A stretch of DNA of 64,000 nucleotides, taken from contig NW_026262659.1 in the NCBI RefSeq assembly GCF_021869535.1, positions 806,001-870,000 on the forward strand. Reading direction: 5' to 3'. A program made the translations under genes and the position numbers. The notes below the pieces were generated by a model, which did no database searches, was not told where the DNA came from, and worked only from the letters and a program-made list of their open reading frames with translations. The stretch is from Mytilus californianus. Lineage: Eukaryota > Mollusca > Bivalvia > Mytilida > Mytilidae. Of this stretch, positions 57,801 through 64,000 are shown piece after piece (the first letter of the stretch is position 1; each line of letters starts with the position of its first letter).

Positions 57801-59991
57801 GGTATTTTACAAACCTGTTGTGGATTATCTGAGGTATTTTTCCAGTCAGGTAAAGAACCAAAGTATACAAATCTACAATGAAGTTTGTATGCACGGGTAG
57901 CTGCCACTTCTCTATAGTCCACACCAGAGGGATAGTTATTATCACAAGCAGTCTGTATGTCTGGTCCTGCAGCATCTAGTACTGACTTAGACAACATTCC
58001 ATACTTTAACTTTAAATCTTTGGATGCTGTTATCACCAGCACATCACACTACAAAACAATAATCATGATAATCCAACAATAAATTTTGTGAGAATCACAC
58101 AATTTTGCAAGTTGTTTTAATGAGTCATGTCATTAAAGTTATTTGTCAAAGCAGCAATCAGAATACCAAAACTAAAATTTGAAACAAACTATTTCCCGTC
58201 TATATCATAGTGTTCATAGGTCCATGTAAGAAATGCTAAACTCATCATAAGTAAAGGAAACATGAGATGTAGGTTCTGAGTGACCTATCTTTTGTGAGGA
58301 GGATGTTAAATTCCCTTAAAATCCTAAAATACTTCAATATTACTGTAGGTCTAAGTGACCTATTCTTTCTGTAGCTGTAAGTTAGTTCCCCGTATATACA
58401 TCTATATAAATATATATTACTTATTTAGGTCTCAGTGATCTATTTTATTGGAAGGCTCAAATAATTTGGTGTATTTGTTGGTCATTTATTCTCTGAGAAC
58501 TGGATTTGAATACCAGTTTACTTCTAGAAATGGTTAAATGAAACCTAGGTAAAAGTGACCTAGTTTTTTGTGAGAAGATAAACATAAAATTCTGACACAG
58601 GTTATACTATTGAAAGGCACGTAGAATCTGAGAACTGATCTGTACTTTAAAACTGTATTTCTTTTCCTCTTGTAACATTTAATACTCACACATTTACAGA
58701 AATTTCTTACCCTTTGTTTAGTAATAGTCCCTTTCTGTATTATAACATTAATGTTACCACATTTACAGGAATGGCTGCCTCCCTGAGATATAGCACCTGT
58801 AATTGGATAGTTTATCATTGTATAAAGTTACATTGGAGAATGACTCAAACTCTCCCTTAAATATGAAATTAATGTTTCTGTATACCAAAATTTAATACTC
58901 TAGCATCACAATTCTTTAAACATTTTACTTTTAGGGTTCATTGCATTTACTTTATAATAATTTCTATGTTTCTGGACGAAAACTATTATAACATATACTC
59001 ATATAATGGAAAAGAATATGCCTGTCCCAAAAACAGGAACCTTGTCTGTGATTGTCCTATTTCATATTTCAATGATTCTAGTTATTTGGAGAAATGGTGT
59101 TAATAGCAATCTTTTTATTTTCTGTTTTTTTATTTACAACTTTTAGACTCTGGACACTGACATTTTATGTAGATACTTATCTATTGTTGAAGACTGTATA
59201 TCATTGCCCTCTAGATGTCTTTGTTAATCATGCTAATTGCGTCGTTGGGTTGCTGTCTCAATGACATATACCACACTTCTCTATTCATATAGAGTGTAAT
59301 TCTGATTTGTAAACAAATAACACAAGCACTAGTCAGGTTCAAAGGGCTCTTCAAAAAAGTTTCTTAGAAAGAGTATTCAATCTCTCTGCCATGATCTAGG
59401 TTAATGGTTCTCCATAATTGTTTAAGAAAATAAGTATTTCTTATCTTAACTCACTTTCTTACCTGATAATTCCCTTGTTTTCCTTTCAAATGCCTGAAAA
59501 TAAGATAAATTCATACACATGGTTATTGATGGATTGATCATTGCTTAATGTCTAGCCGCAAACATTACAAGATTTTCTAAGATAATACAGTTCCATCTTA
59601 AAGCACCCTTTAATAAATTCAAATAAGAAATTTCATACAAAAAAAAAAAAAAAAAAAGTAATATGGGAATTAAGTCAATTTTGTATTTAAACAGTAGATC
59701 TGATCAAAACATGTGTGGTGGACACTTAAAATGACATAATTCGTTCCAAATTGTCATGCATAAACCTACCCGAAATACAGAATTCTGTGTTCTGTGACAT
59801 ACTATAACAATAGATTCGATAGAAGTTGAATGAAATAACTGTTCAAAGTCCACCACTGACTGGAGCATGGTATCTGTCAATACATCATCTGGGTAGTTGA
59901 GATATCCTGATCCAAATGGAGGAAAGGCAAGGGAAGTAACTCCATACTGGTCTGCCATGGTTAAACAATTTGTCATAGCTGTTGTTATTGC
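51598..59991 (-). CDS. Macrodomain-PARP gene (3' part; continues beyond the right edge)
   Basis: Seven consecutive minus-strand exons join in frame: 59770-59991, 59463-59493, 58711-58796, 57644-58048 (end uncertain), 55583-55813, 54188-54218, 52818-53495 and the last, 51598-51875, counting the 31-bp micro-exons. Product order: second half of a macrodomain, a linker, a complete second macrodomain, a Pro-rich linker and a C-terminal PARP catalytic domain. It should bind ADP-ribose and transfer it from NAD+ to proteins. The catalytic triad reads His (LFHGT), Tyr (GAAVYAS) and Glu (REFLAF), i.e. H-Y-E, the polymerising type seen in tankyrase, whereas vertebrate macro-PARPs (PARP9/14/15) lack that Glu. 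The second macrodomain resembles PARP14-type folds (KSVLDAAG, IAFPTLGTGAL) and lacks the hydrolase-type Asn. The 5' exons must lie beyond 64000, across an intron holding a 1.68-kb tandem duplication. Confidence 0.9.
52548..52748. repeat. Dispersed repeat fragment in a PARP intron
   Basis: CCAAGGGGCATAACACTTTT to CCCCCTGTGAAGCGATGTAC and GGGGACAATAA resembles a common bivalve intronic repeat. Named by resemblance only; no second copy in this window. Confidence 0.4.
52818..53495 (-). CDS. PARP gene, catalytic exon
   Basis: 678 bp after CATTTTAG, ending TATGCAG|GTATAA. It encodes a Pro-rich linker, a PPSYW segment, a helical stretch and the NAD-binding half of PARP: LFHGTQEDRIP (His), then MFGAAVYASESSTKADQY (Tyr), close to tankyrase in pattern. 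Reading through from the previous exon enters at GLTLK before the internal Met that heads a stand-alone frame (53481), so that Met is not the gene's start. Confidence 0.92.
54188..54218 (-). CDS. PARP gene, 31-bp micro-exon after macrodomain 2
   Basis: Between TCTCTTATAG and GTGAGAAT; encodes ALLKEFQVTR plus one base. Phase 0 in, phase 1 out, matching its neighbours. It is the same size and phase as the exon at 59463-59493. Confidence 0.8.
54319..55079. mobile_element. Possible MITE or composite with TA-flanked inverted ends
   Basis: Left end TACTGTAAACAGGAAAATTT and right end GAAAATTTCCTGGTTTACAG-TA are inverted repeats bounded by TA, 761 bp apart, in an intron of the PARP gene. No transposase between them. 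The outer ~100 bp on each side (CGCGAAAAT-type blocks) look like one element, and the centre may be a later insertion. Confidence 0.55.
55583..55813 (-). CDS. PARP gene, second half of macrodomain 2
   Basis: 231 bp, phase 0 at both ends, between TTGTTTTAG and GTAAGTAT. Encodes VLTDFITNCLEKA, then YIAFPTLGTGALKYPPDVMA and IYIVVFDQSKDCMVVEN. The FPTLGTG loop is the phosphate-binding loop 2 of macrodomains. Confidence 0.92.
57125..57842 (-). repeat. 57-bp coding minisatellite, 13 units, each carrying a potential 5' splice site
   Basis: Units at 57-bp steps (TTGTGGATTATCTGAGGTAT at 57191, 57248, 57305 ... 57818 on the plus strand, plus a decayed unit at 57136). Each encodes 19 residues (KNTSDNPQQVGKIPYIIQD and variants). 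Open through all 13 units until TAA. The position after CAACAG is the exon end, and each unit repeats it: GTTTGT, GTACGT, GTTGGT, GTAAGT (fourth unit, perfect), GTTGGT, then weaker or lost sites in units 6-8, then GTTGGT, GTTGGT, GTGGGT, GTAGGT and GTCGGT. Confidence 0.92.
57644..58048 (-). CDS. PARP gene, first half of macrodomain 2 plus repeat units
   Basis: Follows TTTTGTAG. Encodes CDVLVITASKDLKLKYG, LSKSVLDAAGPDIQTAC and CRFVYFGSLPDW, then runs into the 19-residue repeats. The end given here uses the best donor (CAG|GTAAGT after unit 4). The original donor (unit 1, 57815) or other units would also keep phase 0 and join VLTDF in frame. RNA evidence is needed to fix the end. Confidence 0.8.
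58711..58796 (-). CDS. PARP gene, start of macrodomain 2
   Basis: 86 bp between CAATTACAG and GTAAGAAA, encoding AISQGGSHSCKCG then INVIIQKGTITKQR, the first strand and G-x-I turn of a macrodomain (Thr replaces the usual Asp). Confidence 0.85.
59025..59285 (+). repeat. Very divergent RepA-like copy in a PARP intron
   Basis: ATGCCTGTCCCAAAAACAGG, TATCTATTGTTGAAGACTGT, GTTGCTGTCTCAATGACATA and CACACTTCTC follow RepA landmarks in order with many changes. Confidence 0.55.
59463..59493 (-). CDS. PARP gene, 31-bp micro-exon after macrodomain 1
   Basis: Between CTTATTTTCAG and GTAAGAAA; encodes AFERKTRELS plus one base. Same length and phases as 54188-54218, at the same place relative to the preceding macrodomain. 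Confidence 0.82.
59770..59991 (-). CDS. PARP gene, second half of macrodomain 1
   Basis: 222 bp, phase 0, between TTTTATAG and GTAGGTTT. Encodes AITTAMTNCLTMADQYG, VTSLAFPPFGSGYLNYPDD and SIVIVCHRTQNSVFR. The first half of this macrodomain is not in the window. Confidence 0.9.
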
Positions 59992-60392
59992 CTATAAAAA
60001 ATATAAACTCGATTTATACTTTGAGCAGTACTTTGTCCAGCCTTTGAACCCCTTGCTTGTGCTAAGGGTGGTAGTATCTAGCTGAAAATCTGGATGATAT
60101 TTAAATTACCTGAAATAGTCTTTTAATAGAAACAAGTAAAAGCTGGTTAAGCCCCTCTATATGCATGATATAAACTACTGCTATTGTAATATCATATGGA
60201 TAAGAGCAAGAACACATTAAATAAGGGAATGAAAATAAGTTAAAACATTTATAAATGGGGGGTCCAGTCCACATGGACCTGTGGATCAGAATACTTTTGA
60301 TCATGACCATAAAGAAGCTTCTATCCAAATTTCATAAAATATCATGACAGTTTGACAATATTATTGATGTCTGAAAATCTTCAATCTGTATC

Positions 60393-60620
60393 TAAATGTT
60401 TCTCGTTTCTCGTTTTTCATATAGATTAGACCGTTGGTTTTCCCGTTTGAATGGTTTTACACTAGTAATTTTTGGGGCCCTTTATAGCTTGCTGTGCGGT
60501 GTGAGCCAAGGCTCCGTGTTGAAGACCGTACTGTGACCTATAATGGTTTACTTTTATAAATTTTGACTTGGATGCAGAGTTGTCTCATTGGCACTCATAC
60601 CACATCTTCTTATATCTATA
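60393..60620 (+). repeat. RepA copy, first of three in the tandem units
   Basis: TTTCTCGTTTCTCGTTTTTC through GAGCCAAGGCTCCGTGTTGA to CACTCATACCACATCTTCTT. It lacks the head present in the next two copies, marking the left edge of the duplication. Confidence 0.9.
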
Positions 60621-60685
60621 TAGCTGTAAAATATGAATTAATTTCTCAATAAATTACAGAAAAATAAAAACAATATATATATTGT

Positions 60686-60967
60686 TTAAGGTGGTACCCA
60701 ACACCTTGACTAATATTAATTTGGCTCGTTTAATTTTCATAAAATTTTGACAAAATGTTTACTTTGACCCTTTGACAAAAATATAAAAATTTCAAAAAAT
60801 TTGAACCAACCACTTTATCAGAAAAATTTCATTGGTTATATAGCAGTTTGACAAACACTAATTTTGATCATTGAGAAGCTTAATATTTCCTTAACAATAC
60901 AACGTAATTAAAACGTTTAGCTGATTTTTACAGAGTTATCTCCCTGTAGTGTTAGGTACCACCTTAA
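60686..60967. mobile_element. MITE with TTAA ends, copy 1
   Basis: TTAA-GGTGGTACCCAACACC ... GTGTTAGGTACCACC-TTAA: inverted repeats of about 16 bp flanked by TTAA, 282 bp, noncoding. TTAA target sites are typical of piggyBac-type transposition, inferred only. Confidence 0.8.
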
Positions 60968-62007
60968 ATTTTATTTTGGATATTATCTTCTATCCAAGTT
61001 TTATAAAATTCCATGAAGGTTTTACAAAGTTATTGATGTAAAATCAAACTTTGACCACAGCTCAACCTTATATTCATGATATTGATGACTCTGGAAAACC
61101 TAAACAGGAACGATGAAATGCTTTGTCACATTTAAGTGACGTTTTCCAAAGGGTGAGACAATTTAATCAAAGTGCTGGATAGCACTTGTGGAAAGTTTGC
61201 AAGGTAGATGTGTAATATTTCAAATAGGTTGTAAATGTGTAGATTGGGTGTTTAACTTTTTTTCTGACTTTAAAGGGGCACTAGCTACGAGATATAAAAA
61301 AATTATAAGGCCATACCAATTTGATTTTTAGTTCTTCGGACAAAAGCTCCAAAAATTATGGGGCGAGCGAGCGAAATTTTTTTGATTGTATTTATTTCTT
61401 GAAAATGAGTTTTGTTGAGGCGGGTGCTCTACAAGTGGAGCGAGCGGTATAATTTTTTTTTAAAATTGTGCGATTTAGAATATTTGTACATGTTATAACT
61501 GGGTTACTTCAAAGAAAAAGGAGGATAAACATGCTCTTATGCATATAAGTTGATGTATTTGTGCCTGTAGTACAGTCTGTACCATACCCAACTTTTTGGT
61601 TCGCTTTTGTTTAGTATAATTTTGATTATTTTTATCAAATACGCTTTGACTGCGTGAATTTTCATTTAAATTCATACATGTGTATAAATTAAGGAAGCAT
61701 ATCAGATACAGTTTAGCAAGAGGAATTATGTTAGTTAGGTAAATGAAATGTGTTGAATACAATTAAAATATGTGTATGTATTCCAAAAAAATGCCCATGA
61801 AAAATATTAAATATCTTTTGATATAGTTGTTTTCATTATATGGTAATGATTTTTTATTGGCTGCTTGACATCCAGTTGGAGCTATTTATCCATAATAGGA
61901 TCAACAAAATGAGTGAGATGAATATTTCAACAACATCCTGAGTAAGATAATTATATTGCTATGCATGCAGATCTCAATGTATTAAAACATTTAATCCCGC
62001 TACAAAT

Positions 62008-62300
62008 GTGTGCACCTGTCCTTAGTCAGGAATCTGATGTACAGTAGTTGTCGTCTGTTTATGTAGTATATACGTGTTTCTCTTTTTATTGTGTTTATAT
62101 AGATTAGACCTCTGGTTTTCCCGTTTGAATGGTTTTACACTAGTAATTTTTGGGGCCCTTTATAGCTTGCTGTGCGGTGTGAGCCAAGGCTCCGTGTTGA
62201 AGACCGTACTGTGACCTATAATGGTTTACTTTTATAAATTTTGACTTGGATGGAGAGTTGTCTCATTGGCACTCATACCACATCTTCTTATATCTATATA
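62008..62300 (+). repeat. RepA copy, second tandem unit
   Basis: Includes the head GTGCACCTGTCCTTAGTCAG and CAGTAGTTGTCGTCTGTTTA before the common body. Confidence 0.9.
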
Positions 62301-62363
62301 GCTGTAAAATATGAATTAATTTCTCAATAAATTACAGAAAAATAAAAACAATATATATATTGT

Positions 62364-62645
62364 TTAAGGTGGTACCCAACACCTTGACTAATATTAATTT
62401 GGCTCGTTTAATTTTCATAAAATTTTGACAAAATGTTTACTTTGACCCTTTGACAAAAATATAAAAATTTCAAAAAATTTGAACCAACCACTTTATCAGA
62501 AAAATTTCATTGGTTATATAGCAGTTTGACAAACACTAATTTTGATCATTGAGAAGCTTAATATTTCCTTAACAATACAACGTAATTAAAACGTTTAGCT
62601 GATTTTTACAGAGTTATCTCCCTGTAGTGTTAGGTACCACCTTAA
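62364..62645. mobile_element. MITE with TTAA ends, copy 2
   Basis: Reads as identical to the copy at 60686-60967; it was carried along by the tandem duplication, not independently inserted. Confidence 0.8.
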
Positions 62646-63683
62646 ATTTTATTTTGGATATTATCTTCTATCCAAGTTTTATAAAATTCCATGAAGGTTT
62701 TACAAAGTTATTGATGTAAAATCAAACTTTGACCACAGCTCAACCTTATATTCATGATATTGATGACTCTGGAAAACCTAAACAGGAACGATGAAATGCT
62801 TTGTCACATTTAAGTGACGTTTTCCAAAGGGTGAGACAATTTAATCAAAGTGCTGGATAGCACTTCTGGAAAGTTTGCAAGGTAGATGTGTAATATTTCA
62901 AATAGGTTGTAAATGTGTAGATTGGGTGTTTAACTTTTTTTCTGACTTTAAAGGGGCACTAGCTACGAGATATAAAAAAATTATAAGGCCATACCAATTT
63001 GATTTTAGTTCTTCAGACAAAAGCTCCAAAAATTATGGGGCGAGCGAGCGAAATTTTTTTGATTGTATTTATTTCTTGAAAATGAGTTTTGTTGAGGCGG
63101 GTGCTCTACAAGTGGAGCGAGCGGTATAATTTTTTTTTTTAAATTGTGCGATTTAGAATATTTGTACATGTTATAACTGGGTTACTTCAAAGAAAAAGGA
63201 GGATAAACATGCTCTTATGCATATAAGTTGATGTATTTGTGCCTGTAGTACAGTCTGTACCATACCCAACTTTTTGGTTCGCTTTTGTTTAGTATAATTT
63301 TGATTATTTTTATCAAATACGCTTTGACTGCGTGAATTTTCATTTAAATTCATACATGTGTATATATTAAGGAAGCATATCAGATACAGTTTAGCAAGAG
63401 GAATTATGTTAGTTAGGTAAATGAAATGTGTTGAATACAATTAAAATATGTGTATGTATTCCAAAAAAATGCCCATGAAAAATATTAAATATCTTTTGAT
63501 ATAGTTGTTTTCATTATATGGTAATGATTTTTTATTGGCTGCTTGACATCCAGTTGGAGCTATTTATCCATAATAGGATCAACAAAATGAGTGAGATGAA
63601 TATTTCAACAACATCCTGAGTAAGATAATTATATTGCTATGCATGCAGATCTCAATGTATTAAAACATTTAATCCCGCTACAA

Positions 63684-63977
63684 ATGTTTGCACCTGTCCT
63701 TAGTCAGGAATCTGATGTACAGTAGTTGTCGTCTGTTTATGTAGTATATACGTGTTTCTCTTTTTATTGTGTTTATATAGATTAGACCTCTGGTTTTCCT
63801 GTTTGAATGGTTTTACACTAATTTTTGGGGCCCTTTATAGCTTGCTGTGCGGTGTGAGCCAAGGCTCCGTGTTGAAGACCGTACTGTGACCTATAATGGT
63901 TTACTTTTATAAATTTTGACTTGGATGGAGAGTTGTCTCATTGGCACTCATACCACATCTTCTTATATCTATATAGC
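63684..63977 (+). repeat. RepA copy, third tandem unit
   Basis: As the second unit but with ACACTAATTTTTGG (a 5-bp deletion of the ACTAGTAATTT form). The array runs past the window end. Confidence 0.88.
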
Positions 63978-64000
63978 TGTAAAATATGAATTAATTTCTC

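Larger units (their letters stand above)
60393..64000. repeat. 1.68-kb tandem duplication, two units plus start of a third
   Basis: The block from RepA to the next RepA recurs with periods of 1678 and 1675 bp (CTGTGCGGTGTGAGCC at 60492, 62170 and 63845). Units differ at only a few positions (for example GCACTTGTGG/GCACTTCTGG and TGTATAAATT/TGTATATATT). Each unit contains a RepA, a TTAA MITE, a GGGGCACTAGCTACGAGATA repeat and a 1-kb remainder. Repeated 89-codon frames at 61.5 and 63.2 kb are by-products. Unit junctions lie within RepA, fitting unequal exchange between RepA copies. Confidence 0.93.

Noticed and set aside
57592-57900. 102-codon plus-strand frame of regular YFCPELYKVFY repeats
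   Set aside because: It is the antisense of the 57-bp minisatellite; the minus strand encodes the macrodomain exon.
61493-63440. Two nearly identical 89-codon minus frames
   Set aside because: They are identical only because of the 1.68-kb duplication; no domain, start context or splice signals.

Overview
This window looks like nuclear DNA from a bivalve mollusc, most likely a mussel (Mytilus-type). It is AT-rich and gene-poor, with spliced genes whose introns begin GT and end AG. It is packed with interspersed repeats I associate with mussel genomes: fragments of Penelope-like retroelements (PLEs), a tRNA-derived SINE, MITEs and short tandem arrays. The species call rests on recognising these repeats and has not been checked by a search.

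Layout. 0-7 kb is a repeat mosaic: RepA and RepB copies, Naiad-PLE tails and a LINE endonuclease fragment at 4.3 kb. 8.0-9.0 kb (minus) is a 333-codon basic, Ser-rich ORF of unknown function. 10.4-14 kb holds hammerhead/pseudo-LTR relics and a broken PLE reverse transcriptase whose 3' tail is RepB. 17.8-21.0 kb (plus) is a long Penelope-like element with an N-terminal GIY-YIG endonuclease, a CxC linker and a broken RT: the permuted 'Naiad' arrangement. 21-32 kb is mostly repeats, with a SINE at 26.9 kb. 32.4-33.8 kb (plus) is a cGAS-like/Mab-21 nucleotidyltransferase broken by two frameshifts. 39.8-41.2 kb (minus) is a three-exon gene for a secreted, 10-cysteine protein of 140 residues, rebuilt from splice sites. 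41.6-48.3 kb contains minisatellite-bearing elements, a Tc1 transposase relic, PLE and LINE relics and RepA copies. 51.6-60.0 kb (minus), running off the right end, is a macrodomain-PARP gene. 60.4-64.0 kb, inside its upstream intron, is a 1.68-kb tandem duplication that also runs off the window.

Names used here: RepA is a dispersed repeat of about 200-650 bp whose plus strand ends in a conserved block carrying TTGTCTCATTGGCA. RepB is a dispersed repeat carrying CCAAGTCAGGAATATGACAG; here it proves to be the 3' tail of a PLE lineage ('PLE-2'). 'Naiad tail' is the roughly 550-bp 3' end of the 17.8-kb element, present in about nine further truncated copies.

The recognisable host genes lean towards innate immunity or secretion: a nucleic-acid-sensor relic, a macro-PARP and a Cys-rich secreted protein. 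They are separated by kilobases of repeats and I see no sign of co-transcription. The most unusual structure is a 57-bp minisatellite of 13 copies in a macrodomain exon of the PARP gene. Each unit encodes 19 in-frame residues and carries the exon-end position, so the array multiplies the 5' splice site.
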